Counted from the first letter of the stretch, positions 8,040 to 14,610 are shown. The stretch is 17,249 bases of DNA from an uncultured Clostridia bacterium (GCA_948663505.1 CAPNAQ010000022.1:1-17249), one strand, 5' to 3'. Made by a program: numbers and translations. The notes: generated from the sequence alone by a model not told the origin.

Positions 8040-8393
8040 TTATTTTGTATCTATAATTTTGTCTCCAAATTTTGCACCTGCTAAAATATGAAAATGTAAA
8101 TGCATTACTTCTTGTCCTGCATCTTTTCCACAATTAACAATTACTCTATAACCATTATCTTTAAATCCTTTTTCTTCTGCTATTTTATTTATAACTCCAT
8201 ATATTCTTCCAACAATAGCTTCATCATCTTTTTCCATATGTGCCAATGATGTAATATGTTTTTTAGGTATAACTAATATATGAATTGGCGCAGCTGGATT
8301 TATATCATTAAATGCTAATATTTCATCATCTTCATATACTTTGCTTGATGGTATTTCACCTTTTATTATTTTACAAAATAAACAATCTTCCAT
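8040..8393 (-). CDS. HIT family protein (HinT-like purine nucleoside phosphoramidase)
   Basis: 117 aa, the usual length for HinT. Begins MEDCLFCKIIKGEIPSSKVY, typical of the family, with the histidine triad VMHLHFHILAG (H98, H100, H102), where the last His attacks the alpha-phosphate of AMP-lysine or nucleoside phosphoramidates. INPAAPIHILVIPKKHI is the conserved central strand. GGAGG nine bases before ATG. It follows alaS by 82 bases on the same strand with no clear terminator or promoter between, so it may share the alaS transcript. HinT hydrolyses aminoacyl-AMP in other bacteria, which would fit next to a tRNA synthetase, but that link is inference. Downstream (7915-8039) is AT-rich with no clear terminator. 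Confidence 0.93.
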   Translation of the reverse strand: MEDCLFCKIIKGEIPSSKVYEDDEILAFNDINPAAPIHILVIPKKHITSLAHMEKDDEAIVGRIYGVINKIAEEKGFKDNGYRVIVNCGKDAGQEVMHLHFHILAGAKFGDKIIDTK

Positions 8394-8475
8394 ATTATGG
8401 TTCCTCCATTAAAATTAATTCTTAAAACTTATTTTTTAATCTCATTGTTTGACACCTAAATTTTGATTATAATAT

Positions 8476-10233
8476 TTAGTTCTCTAAAACTGCTTTTATT
8501 CTTCTAATTCCTGCTGAACTTGCTTCCTCTTTCTTAATTTTAAATTTTCCTAATTCTCTAGTATTTTTTACATGTGGTCCTCCACATAATTCTTTTGAAA
8601 TGTCTCCAATTGAGTATACTGTAACTACATCAGGATATTTCTCTATAAACATACATTCAGCTCCTGATTTAACAGCTTCTTCTTTTTTCATTTCTTCTAC
8701 TGTTACATCTATTCCTTGTTGTATCCAATCATTTACTAAGTTTTCTATATCTTGTTTTTCTTCATCTGTTAATTTGTGATCACAGTTAAAGTCAAATCTC
8801 ATTCTATCTACAGTAATATTAGATCCTCTTTGATGTGTATCTTCTCCTAATATTTTCTTTAATGCTGCATTTAATAGATGTGTTGCAGTATGATAAGCTA
8901 TTGTTGTATCATTTTGTTCTGCTAATCCACCCTTAAATTTTTGTTCTGATCCTTGTCTTGATCTTTCTTGATGTTCTTTAAATAGTTCTTCAAATTTTTT
9001 AATATCTACTGTCATTTCATGTTCTTCTGCAAGCTCTTTTGTTACTTCTGGTGGAAATCCATATGTATCATATAATTTGAATACTATTTGTCCATCTATT
9101 TTATTTTTTCCTTGATCTTTTGTTTTATTCATTTCTTTTTGAAACTCTTTTTCCCCATGTGTAAGTGTTTTTACAAATTTATCTTTTTCTTCAATTATTG
9201 TTGATTTTATTGTTTCATAATTTTTTTCTAATTCAGGATACATTTCTTTTAGGTTTTCAACATTTATTTTAATTAATGTTGATATTTCATCCAAATTTAT
9301 TTGTAATTTATTCATATGTCTTACCATTCTACGAATTATTCTTCTTAATATATATCCTCTATCAACATTACTTGGTCTTCCTCCATCACTTATAATCATC
9401 ATACTTGAACGTAAATGTTCTGCTATTATTCTTCTACTTTCTATTATATCTACTTTTTCTAATTCAACCAATTTGTCCATTATTGGTTTAAATAGTTCTG
9501 TGTCAAATGGTGTCTCTTTTCCTTGTAATAACATTGTCATTCTTTCTAATCCTAAGCCTGTATCTACATTTTGTTGTTCTAATTTTGTGTATTTTCCTTC
9601 TTTGTCTTTAAAATATTCCATAAATACATTATTCCATATTTCAACGTATTTGCCACAATCACAAGATGGTTGACATTCTGGACAACATGCTGGCTTTCCT
9701 GTGTCATAAAACATTTCTGTGTCTGGTCCACATGGCCCTTCCTCTCCTGCTATCCACCAATTATCTTCTTTTCCATAATAATATATTTGATTTTCTTTTA
9801 TTCCTGCTTTTTTCCAACATTCTGCAGCTCTTTCATCTCTTGGACAATCTTTGTCTCCTGCAAATACTGTTACTGATATTTTCTCTGCTGGTATTCCTAA
9901 TTCTTTTGTTAAAAATTCAAAACTCATTTGTATTGATTCTTCTTTAAAATAGTCTCCTAATGACCAATTTCCTAGCATTTCAAAGTATGTTAAGTGCCTA
10001 TTATCTCCTACTTCTTCTATGTCATTTGTTCTTACACATTTTTGATAGTCTACTAGTCTTGTTCCTAATGGGTGCTTTTCTCCTAATAAATATGGTACTA
10101 ATGGTTGCATTCCTGCTGTGTTGAATAATACTGATGGGTCATTTTCTGGTATTAGTGGCGCTGATGGTATTATTTCATGTCCTTGTTTTTTAAAGTAGTT
10201 TAAATATTTATTTCTTATTTCTATTGCTTTCAT
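8476..10233 (-). CDS. alaS: Alanine--tRNA ligase, short form
   Basis: 585 aa from ATG 10233, against about 870 for ordinary bacterial AlaRS. The class II catalytic core is intact (RHLTYFEMLGNWSLGDYF 79-96, EEGPCGPDTE 164-173, DTGLGLERM 224-232). It is followed by tRNA-binding helices and an editing site with HTATH (H448, H452) and CGGPH (C550, H554). The beta-barrel segment normally before the editing HxxxH is absent, and the protein stops at IRRIKAVLEN, so the DHHA1/C-Ala domain is also missing. A cysteine cluster (C183, C184, C187, C191, C193) could bind zinc. GGAAAG precedes ATG 10233; an in-frame ATG at 10266 has a poorer ribosome site. The leader of about 80 nt has no T-box. It charges tRNA-Ala; proofreading is probably kept. 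Confidence 0.93.
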   Translation of the reverse strand: MKAIEIRNKYLNYFKKQGHEIIPSAPLIPENDPSVLFNTAGMQPLVPYLLGEKHPLGTRLVDYQKCVRTNDIEEVGDNRHLTYFEMLGNWSLGDYFKEESIQMSFEFLTKELGIPAEKISVTVFAGDKDCPRDERAAECWKKAGIKENQIYYYGKEDNWWIAGEEGPCGPDTEMFYDTGKPACCPECQPSCDCGKYVEIWNNVFMEYFKDKEGKYTKLEQQNVDTGLGLERMTMLLQGKETPFDTELFKPIMDKLVELEKVDIIESRRIIAEHLRSSMMIISDGGRPSNVDRGYILRRIIRRMVRHMNKLQINLDEISTLIKINVENLKEMYPELEKNYETIKSTIIEEKDKFVKTLTHGEKEFQKEMNKTKDQGKNKIDGQIVFKLYDTYGFPPEVTKELAEEHEMTVDIKKFEELFKEHQERSRQGSEQKFKGGLAEQNDTTIAYHTATHLLNAALKKILGEDTHQRGSNITVDRMRFDFNCDHKLTDEEKQDIENLVNDWIQQGIDVTVEEMKKEEAVKSGAECMFIEKYPDVVTVYSIGDISKELCGGPHVKNTRELGKFKIKKEEASSAGIRRIKAVLEN

Positions 10234-10323
10234 ATTTTTCTTTCCCTTCTCTCCGCTTCGCTCCATTCATGGTCATCCAAAATTTTTTTCAAAAATTTCG
10301 TATGCTAAATCTTAATTTTTTTA

Positions 10324-10352
10324 ATTATACTTCATATTTATGTAAAAATCAA
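10324..10352 (-). promoter_or_regulatory. alaS promoter
   Basis: Minus strand: TTGATT (10352-10347), 17-base spacer, TATAAT (10329-10324). Expected start near 10317, giving a leader of about 83 nt, too short for a T-box and lacking its conserved sequence. It is back to back with the rluA-like promoter. Confidence 0.75.
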
Positions 10353-10365
10353 GAAAATTTCACAC

Positions 10366-10394
10366 TTGTTTTTTCGCTTAATTTTTTGTATAAT
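10366..10394 (+). promoter_or_regulatory. Promoter of the RluA-like gene, abutting the start codon
   Basis: TTGTTT (10366-10371), 17-base spacer, TATAAT (10389-10394). Only six bases lie between the -10 box and ATG 10401, so transcription should begin at or beside the A of the start codon. No ribosome site can fit. Confidence 0.7.
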
Positions 10395-10400
10395 ATTTTT

Positions 10401-11288
10401 ATGAAAAAGTTAATTGTTAATAATAAATATGATGGGAAAAAATTGAATAAGTTTTTATTAGGTAATTTTCCTAATTTATCCTTTGGTCTTTTTTCTAATG
10501 CACTTAGAAAAAAGGATATTAAAGTTAATGGTAAAAGAATAAATAAAGATATTATTGTTTTTACTGGTGATGAAGTTCTAGTTTATATTTCTGATGATTT
10601 ACTAATTAATAAATCTTATTCTATTGATTTAAAAATTGTTTTTGAAGATGATAATATTTTAATTATTGATAAACCTAATAATATTGAAGTTACTGGCAAT
10701 CATTCTTTGACAGATATTGTTCACAAAAGATACTCTTCTTTCCCTTTTAAACCAATGCCATGCCATAGGCTTGATAGAAATACTACTGGTTTGATTTTAT
10801 TTGCTAAAAATGAATTATCTTTAAAAATATTATTAGAAAAGTTCAAAAATCATGAGATCGAAAAGCATTATTTGGCTTTAGTTTATGGTATTCCTAATAT
10901 TAACTTTAAAAGAGTTGAAAGTTTTTTGTTTAAGGATAGTAAAAAGTCTATGGTGTTTATTTCTGATACTCCTAAAAAAGGTTTTGTAAAAATTGTTACT
11001 TCTTTTTCTGTTTTAGAGAAAAGGAATGACAATTCTTGTGTCTTGGATGTCCAAATTGAGACTGGTAAAACTCATCAAATTAGGGCCCATCTTGCTTATC
11101 TTGGTTTTCCTATTATTGGTGATGGAAAATATGGTAATTATGATGTTAATAAATTATTTTGTAAAAAGTCACAGTGTCTTCATAGTTATATTTTAAAGTT
11201 TAATTTTAATTCTGATTCTGGCATTTTAAACTATTTGAATGGTTCTTGTTTTTCTTTACAATATAATGCTTCTTCTTTTGACTTTTAA
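10401..11288 (+). CDS. RluA-family 23S rRNA pseudouridine synthase
   Basis: 295 aa. An N-terminal S4-like RNA-binding region (about 12-65, LRKKDIKVNGKRINKD) precedes the catalytic domain. The RluA signature MPCHRLDRNTTGLILFAKN carries catalytic D125, and ETGKTHQIRAHLAYLGFPIIGDGKYG is the conserved C-terminal motif (given here only to residue type: Gln-Ile-Arg-Ala-His). It isomerises uridine to pseudouridine in rRNA, probably 23S as RluC/RluD do; the exact site is not predictable. The frame is open further upstream, but ATG 10401 begins at the S4 domain and lies just after the -10 box, so it is the start, with no ribosome site. Divergent from alaS. Confidence 0.92.
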   Translation: MKKLIVNNKYDGKKLNKFLLGNFPNLSFGLFSNALRKKDIKVNGKRINKDIIVFTGDEVLVYISDDLLINKSYSIDLKIVFEDDNILIIDKPNNIEVTGNHSLTDIVHKRYSSFPFKPMPCHRLDRNTTGLILFAKNELSLKILLEKFKNHEIEKHYLALVYGIPNINFKRVESFLFKDSKKSMVFISDTPKKGFVKIVTSFSVLEKRNDNSCVLDVQIETGKTHQIRAHLAYLGFPIIGDGKYGNYDVNKLFCKKSQCLHSYILKFNFNSDSGILNYLNGSCFSLQYNASSFDF

Positions 11289-11295
11289 TTTTTTC

Positions 11296-11324
11296 TTGAT
11301 TGTTTTGCTTTTTTGTTGTATAAT
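11296..11324 (+). promoter_or_regulatory. tRNA-Gly promoter
   Basis: TTGATT (11296-11301), 17-base spacer, TATAAT (11319-11324). Expected start near 11331, about six bases before the mature tRNA end. Confidence 0.75.
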
Positions 11325-11336
11325 TATTTTATAGTT

Positions 11337-11411
<75 letters not shown>

Positions 11412-11446
11412 TAAGTAAAATCGTCGCACCAGACGAAAACATTGAT

Positions 11447-11474
11447 AAATCAACTGTAAAAGGTTGATTTTTTT
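11447..11474 (+). terminator. Terminator after tRNA-Gly
   Basis: AAATCAAC (11447-11454) pairs with GTTGATTT (11463-11470) around an 8-nt loop, and the stem runs into TTTT. A smaller hairpin TCGTC/GACGA at 11421-11436 lies between the tRNA and this terminator. Confidence 0.8.
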
Positions 11475-11510
11475 AATGCCTTTATCTTGAAAAAGAAAGG
11501 ATGGTGTGGT

Positions 11511-11795
11511 ATGATTAGCATTGTAAAGAAGAAAAACAAGATTAAAAGAGAATTGCTCTCTAAAATTGAATGGGCTTGTAGTTTGAATGCTATAAAACTT
11601 GAACACAAAATGATATTTGAAGGTTATTTAAGAATTATAGCACATACAAACTTGGCGTATGTAGAACCACATAGAGTAATTATTAAAGATAAGTTATTCT
11701 TATTCTTTAATGAATGTGATTACTTTTATGTGGGAGATTTAAGGTATAAATACCCTTTATCTCAATTAAAAGACTACATAGAAAGGCTACTTTAA
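11511..11795 (+). CDS. Small protein of unknown function
   Basis: 94 aa, not recognised. Lysine-rich N-terminus (MISIVKKKNKIKRELLSKIE), then a mixed region with an aromatic patch (FLFFNECDYFYVGDLRY) and a C-terminal DYIERLL. No membrane helix. ATG 11511 is about ten bases after AAAGGA; a TTG at 11487 would extend the frame but has no ribosome site. It lies between the tRNA terminator and a wrecked serine recombinase, so it is probably cargo of a mobile element that used this locus. No promoter is obvious. Confidence 0.55.
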   Translation: MISIVKKKNKIKRELLSKIEWACSLNAIKLEHKMIFEGYLRIIAHTNLAYVEPHRVIIKDKLFLFFNECDYFYVGDLRYKYPLSQLKDYIERLL

Positions 11796-11867
11796 TTTTA
11801 GAGTTTTTTTGTGCTTAAAATTTATTTAAGTAGCTTTCCATTCAATAGTAAAAGGAGAGATTAAAAA

Positions 11868-12339
11868 ATGAGTGAAGAAAAGAAAATCGCAGGAATTTAT
11901 ATTAGAGTTAGTACAGAAGATCAAGTCAGAGAACGGATTTAGTTTAGCAGAACAAAAGGAAAAATTACTACAACTTTGTAAATTTAAAGAATATGAAGTA
12001 TTTAGAGTATATGAAGACGCTGGAATATCAGCCAAAAACATGAAAGATAGACCAGCTTTTCAAGAAATGTTAGTAGATATGAAACAGGGAAAAATCAATT
12101 ATATTGTAGCTTACAAATTAGATAGAGTTACTCGTGCAAGACTTAATCAAAAATTTGAAATAGAATTTTATGAATTATTTTCAAAAAATGTGAACCAAAA
12201 CGAAGAAGAAATTGAAATAAAATTAAACAAAGAAAAACAAAAATTGATAAGATTAGTTGCTGTAAAAGATAACAAAACTTTTTCAAAATCAAAGAAAGAA
12301 AATTATAAAATAGGTGCAGTAATTAGTAATCAAAAATAA
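11868..12339 (+). pseudogene. Serine site-specific recombinase, frameshifted and internally deleted
   Basis: AAAGGAG precedes ATG 11868. The frame reads MSEEKKIAGIYIRVSTEDQ with nucleophile S15, then is broken by one extra C near 11934 that brings a TAG. In the next frame it continues GFSLAEQKEKLLQL, VYEDAGISAKNMKDRPAFQ and VAYKLDRVTR, all resolvase N-terminal motifs. Straight after VTR the usual sequence is lost and an unrelated-looking K/E-rich tail runs to TAA at 12339; full-length large serine recombinases have about 450-550 residues. It cannot make a working recombinase. The tail may be the protein's own far C-terminus joined by a deletion; I cannot tell. Confidence 0.85.
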
Positions 12340-12347
12340 AAAGATTA

Positions 12348-12418
12348 GAGGAAAAATTCAAACTAAATACAATTTTTGTCCCCCAATACACTTCCTAACA
12401 AGCACTGAATTTTTCCTC
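12348..12418. repeat. 13-bp perfect inverted repeat with 45-nt centre
   Basis: GAGGAAAAATTCA (12348-12360) and TGAATTTTTCCTC (12406-12418) are exact reverse complements. The segment sits in the non-coding stretch after the recombinase wreck. It could be the tips of a tiny mobile element or a stem-loop RNA; no clear target duplication is seen. Confidence 0.5.
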
Positions 12419-12439
12419 CCTAGTCAAAATTCAAATTTA

Positions 12440-12454
12440 TGGGACTAAGTCCCA
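12440..12454. repeat. 7-bp inverted repeat around one base
   Basis: TGGGACT-A-AGTCCCA. No T run follows on either strand, so it is not a normal terminator. It may be a protein-binding site. Confidence 0.4.
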
Positions 12455-12514
12455 AGCCCTATATAAAATAATTTGTAACTATTTTGTAAATTTAATGAAA
12501 AAATGGAAAAATTA

Positions 12515-12523
12515 TGATATACT
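12515..12523 (+). promoter_or_regulatory. Extended -10 promoter of the HAD phosphatase gene
   Basis: TG at 12515-12516, one base, then TATACT (12518-12523). No good -35 box lies 16-18 bases upstream, as is usual for extended -10 promoters. Start expected near 12530, within the following palindrome. Confidence 0.6.
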
Positions 12524-12524
12524 T

Positions 12525-12553
12525 AAATTCGTCAGACAGTGTCTGACGAATTT
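12525..12553. promoter_or_regulatory. 29-bp perfect palindrome, operator candidate
   Basis: Arm AAATTCGTCAGACA (12525-12538), centre G, exact reverse complement TGTCTGACGAATTT (12540-12553). It starts two bases after the -10 box and covers the expected start site. The GTCAGACA-n-TGTCTGAC core is of the kind bound by TetR-family repressors (general family knowledge). A mRNA 5' hairpin is the alternative. Confidence 0.7.
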
Positions 12554-12579
12554 GAAAAAATAAAATAGGAGATTTTTGT

Positions 12580-13194
12580 ATGATAAAAAATGTGGTTTTT
12601 GATTTGGGGCAGGTTTTAATTGAATGGAAACCTAGAAATTTATTAAGAAATTTTACTGATAATGAAAAGGATTTAGATTTATTAGAAATTATTTGTACAT
12701 CAGATGAATGGGAAAGATTAGATGAAGGAACAATTACAAAAGAAGAAGTATTTGAAAATGTATCAAGAAGATTACCAAATAGATTAAGAAATATATGTAA
12801 AGAATTTATTTATCATTATGCAGAATACTTAATTTTAAATGACGATATTTGTGAGATTGCAATAAAGTTAAAAGAAAATGGATATAATATTTATGTTCTA
12901 TCAAATACAGATGAAGCAGATTATTTGGAACTTCAAAAACGATACATAGGTAAATATATCGATGGGTACTTAATTTCTGCCCAAGAAAAAATGTTAAAAC
13001 CTAATAAAGAAATTTATTTAAGATTATTTGAAAAATTTAATTTGGAGCCAGAAGAATGTTTTTTTATTGATGATAAAGAGGCAAATATTATAGGAGGACA
13101 AAAAGTAGGAATGAAAGGACATGTTCTAGATAGGGATAAATATGGTGCAACTGAATTATTAAAAGATTTTGAAAAATATGGAATAAAACTATAA
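12580..13194 (+). CDS. HAD-IA phosphatase, YihX-like
   Basis: 204 aa. Motif I VVFDLGQVL has nucleophile D8 with Gly at the second Asp position, as in YihX-type alpha-D-glucose-1-phosphate phosphatases. Motif II is LSNT (S108), motif III K140 in LKPNKEIY and motif IV FFIDDKEANI (D164/D165). The helical cap lies at about 15-90. A sugar-phosphate or nucleotide phosphatase is likely; substrate is uncertain. AGGAG eight bases before ATG. It is a single-gene unit with an extended -10 promoter, a large palindrome at the start site and its own terminator. Its setting between recombinase and IS remnants suggests it was acquired. Confidence 0.85.
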   Translation: MIKNVVFDLGQVLIEWKPRNLLRNFTDNEKDLDLLEIICTSDEWERLDEGTITKEEVFENVSRRLPNRLRNICKEFIYHYAEYLILNDDICEIAIKLKENGYNIYVLSNTDEADYLELQKRYIGKYIDGYLISAQEKMLKPNKEIYLRLFEKFNLEPEECFFIDDKEANIIGGQKVGMKGHVLDRDKYGATELLKDFEKYGIKL

Positions 13195-13256
13195 AGAGAA
13201 CTAGAAAGATTGATTGTTAAAATTATGAACAATAAAACAAAAAAATTAGTATGAAA

Positions 13257-13300
13257 GGCGCGACTAGTTATAAATAATTAGTTGCCAGTTTTTTTATTTT
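13257..13300 (+). terminator. Terminator after the HAD phosphatase gene
   Basis: GGC (13257-13259) pairs with GCC (13284-13286), and after a 2-nt bulge GACTAGTTA pairs with TAATTAGTT including G-U pairs; loop about 4 nt. The stem is followed by AGTTTTTTTATTTT. Confidence 0.65.
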
Positions 13301-13310
13301 ATGCTATACT
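13282..13310 (+). promoter_or_regulatory. Orphan promoter reading into the IS remnant
   Basis: TTGCCA (13282-13287), 17-base spacer, TATACT (13305-13310) preceded by TGC (extended -10). The -35 box is inside the HAD terminator. It points rightward, against the transposase genes, toward an orphan ribosome site and ATG at 13356-13370. Confidence 0.6.
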
Positions 13311-13334
13311 AATTTTAACAGTTGATTAATCGAA

Positions 13335-13604
13335 TTATTTTTTTGAACAAAATGTGGGAGAAACACTATGAGAAATAGGCACTTTTTTCGCAAATAACCT
13401 CCTAAAACGCTCCAACATAGTAATTCTTATATATCCATATCTTCCTTTATTTTCGTTATAATTAGCTGTAATTTCTCCTTTTATTTCTTTATATTTATCT
13501 GGTTCTTTCATTCTATTTAATTGATAATAACATTTGCTTCTTGTTACTTCAGCATATTTTAACAAAGCCTCTAACTTAGATTCATGCCTTAATTCATCTA
13601 TCAC
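13335..13604 (-). pseudogene. Truncated IS3-family orfB (transposase)
   Basis: MIDELRHESKLEALLKYAEV and then TRSKCYYQLNRMKEPDKYKE is the orfB N-terminal HTH_21-type region, continuing to NKGRYGYIRIT. After residue 62 or so homology ends and a 25-residue unrelated tail runs to TAA; the integrase core with the DDE triad (about 200 residues) is absent. A -1 slip in the A6 run at 13610-13615 would join orfA to it (SKK-IIVIDELR), as in the family's programmed frameshift. The tail is antisense to the orphan start at 13368. Confidence 0.85.
13356..13397 (+). pseudogene. Orphan ribosome site and start codon of a destroyed gene
   Basis: GGGAG (13356-13360), seven bases, ATG (13368), then MRNRHFFRK and TAA. 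With the strong promoter at 13282-13310 and a leader of about 50 nt, it has everything a gene start needs but only nine codons. The simplest reading is that the IS and a later deletion removed the rest. A real 9-aa leader peptide is less likely. Confidence 0.4.
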
Positions 13605-14201
13605 TATTATTTTTTCGATTGTTTTGGCTTTGTTCTTTCTTGAACTAAGACTTGCAATTTTTTTAAGTATTCATTTTCCATTCTAAGTCTTTGTACTTCT
13701 GCTATTAAATCTTGTTCATTTTCTTTGGATAATTTCTTTTTTCTTGGTTTAGAACTCATATTTTTATTCTTACCACTTTGCTCTTTATAAAGTGCTTGTG
13801 GACCTTCCTCATAATATATACGTTCCCATTTACCCACAACATTATGATTTCCTAAATTGAAATTTGTAGCTGTCTCATTAAGAGATAAATGGTTTTTATG
13901 CATATATTCTACTACATTTTGTTTAAATTCTCCACTATATTTTATATTATTTCGTATTAATCCATTAATCCCATGTTCTTGGTAATTTTTTATCCACCAT
14001 CGAACTACAGACCTATTGGGGATTTTGAAATGTTCTGCAAGTTTACCACAACCAATACGATTTTTTTCATAATATTCTATTACTTCTAATTTAAATTCTT
14101 TTGAATATTTAGACATATAAAATGAACCCTCCTTATTAAACTTTTTTGTCTAATAATTTGGTTTCACTTCAAAATGGTTGATTTTTTTGTTTGCGAAAAA
14201 A
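13383..14201. repeat. 12-bp inverted pair flanking the IS core
   Basis: TTTTTTCGCAAA at 13383-13394 and its reverse complement TTTGCGAAAAAA at 14190-14201. The right copy is 19 bases outside the visible IS end; the left copy lies in the unrelated tail fused to orfB. A shared TCCAACATA (13411-13419 and 14205-14213) is also near each copy. Confidence 0.45.
13607..14116 (-). CDS. IS3-family orfA (IS150-like) DNA-binding protein
   Basis: 169 aa, full length for IS150-type orfA. Two helix-turn-helix units: about 1-55 (YSKEFKLEVIEYYEKNRIG, RSVVRWWIKNYQEHG) and about 60-110 (YSGEFKQNVVEYMHKNHLS, VGKWERIYYEEG). A leucine-zipper-like coil with LIAEVQRLRMENEYLKKL (about 136-153) follows. GGAGGG lies ten bases before ATG. 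It binds the IS ends and, as an OrfAB fusion through frameshifting, supplies transposase; here orfB is truncated, so only OrfA can be made, which in this family acts to limit transposition. Confidence 0.9.
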   Translation of the reverse strand: MSKYSKEFKLEVIEYYEKNRIGCGKLAEHFKIPNRSVVRWWIKNYQEHGINGLIRNNIKYSGEFKQNVVEYMHKNHLSLNETATNFNLGNHNVVGKWERIYYEEGPQALYKEQSGKNKNMSSKPRKKKLSKENEQDLIAEVQRLRMENEYLKKLQVLVQERTKPKQSKK

Positions 14202-14212
14202 TCTTCCAACAT

Positions 14213-14244
14213 AAAAGAGGGCATCCTAAAAATAGGCCCTCTTT
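14213..14244 (-). terminator. Terminator after the HipS-like gene
   Basis: AAAGAGGGC (14214-14222) and GCCCTCTTT (14236-14244) form a perfect 9-bp stem with a 13-nt loop, thirteen bases after the stop of the 90-aa gene. On the minus strand it ends in TTTTATGTT. A second hairpin GATTTTTT/AAAAAATC follows at 14180-14203. Confidence 0.75.
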
Positions 14245-14257
14245 AATAATATAAAAT

Positions 14258-14530
14258 TTATAATTCCATTCCTTCCAATTCAAATTTATCAGTATGATTA
14301 CTAATATTTTTTGTTTCTTTATGAAAACGTTTAGCATCCTGAATTCTATTATTAAAAAGTGGTATTGGATCTCCCCAATCCGATTGTTTAAACAATTCAG
14401 GAAATATTTGAATATTTTCCTTCACAGCTTCTAGTCCATTAGTATCTGGGGTATATCTGTGTTGCCCTTTTTCATTTACCTCTAATGTCCCTATTTTTAC
14501 TCCTTTATAATAAACTATATATTTTTCCAC
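14258..14530 (-). CDS. HipS-like small protein (HipA N-subdomain-like), candidate antitoxin
   Basis: 90 aa. Start is GTG, six to seven bases after GGTGG/AAGGAAGG. The N-terminal half, YIVYYKGVKIGTLEVNE then GQHRYTPD, follows the HipA N-terminal subdomain pattern (strand, turn, VGxL, strand, Y-x-P-D/E); GDPIPLFNNRI resembles the later SLPL-type strand. The acidic, Asn/His-rich tail (about 68-90) looks disordered. In HipBST systems HipS is such a detached subdomain and neutralises the kinase HipT (established for E. coli). Here it lies after the kinase gene, with its own promoter (14564-14592) and terminator, as expected if it must be made in excess. The similarity is by eye and moderate. Confidence 0.7.
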   Translation of the reverse strand: MEKYIVYYKGVKIGTLEVNEKGQHRYTPDTNGLEAVKENIQIFPELFKQSDWGDPIPLFNNRIQDAKRFHKETKNISNHTDKFELEGMEL

Positions 14531-14563
14531 ATTTTTCCACCTTCCTTATAACATTATATTTTT

Positions 14564-14592
14564 ATTATATCATATTTTACTATGTTTTTAAA
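14564..14592 (-). promoter_or_regulatory. Own promoter of the HipS-like gene
   Basis: Minus strand: TTTAAA (14592-14587), 17-base spacer, TATAAT (14569-14564) with TG one base upstream (TGATATAAT). Start expected near 14557, after the kinase stop. Nothing like a terminator separates it from the kinase gene, so read-through is also possible. Confidence 0.65.
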
Positions 14593-14610
14593 TTAATTTT
14601 ACACATTTTT

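Larger units (their letters stand above)
13335..14171 (-). mobile_element. IS3-family (IS150-like) insertion sequence remnant
   Basis: Complete orfA plus the first third of orfB on the minus strand. The orfA-side terminus is visible: reading minus from 14171, TGAAGTGAAACCAAATTATT and then AGACAAAAAAG resembles IS150-group left ends. No matching terminus is found on the orfB side, where the catalytic DDE region and right inverted repeat are gone. It cannot transpose by itself. Confidence 0.8.

Noticed and set aside
8445..8475. Plus-strand TTGACA near TATAAT between HIT and alaS
   Set aside because: The spacing is about 13 bases and no plus-strand gene follows.
10234..10320. T-box riboswitch before alaS
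   Set aside because: The leader is only about 83 nt from the mapped promoter and lacks the conserved T-box sequence and specifier stem.
10224..10400. 59-codon upstream extension of the RluA-like frame
   Set aside because: It overlaps the alaS start and both promoters, has no ribosome site and no family similarity; the S4-like region begins just after ATG 10401.
11872..11931. Alternative N-terminus of the recombinase frame starting at 11872
   Set aside because: It is the wrong frame before the insertion; resolvase motifs there read in the frame from ATG 11868.
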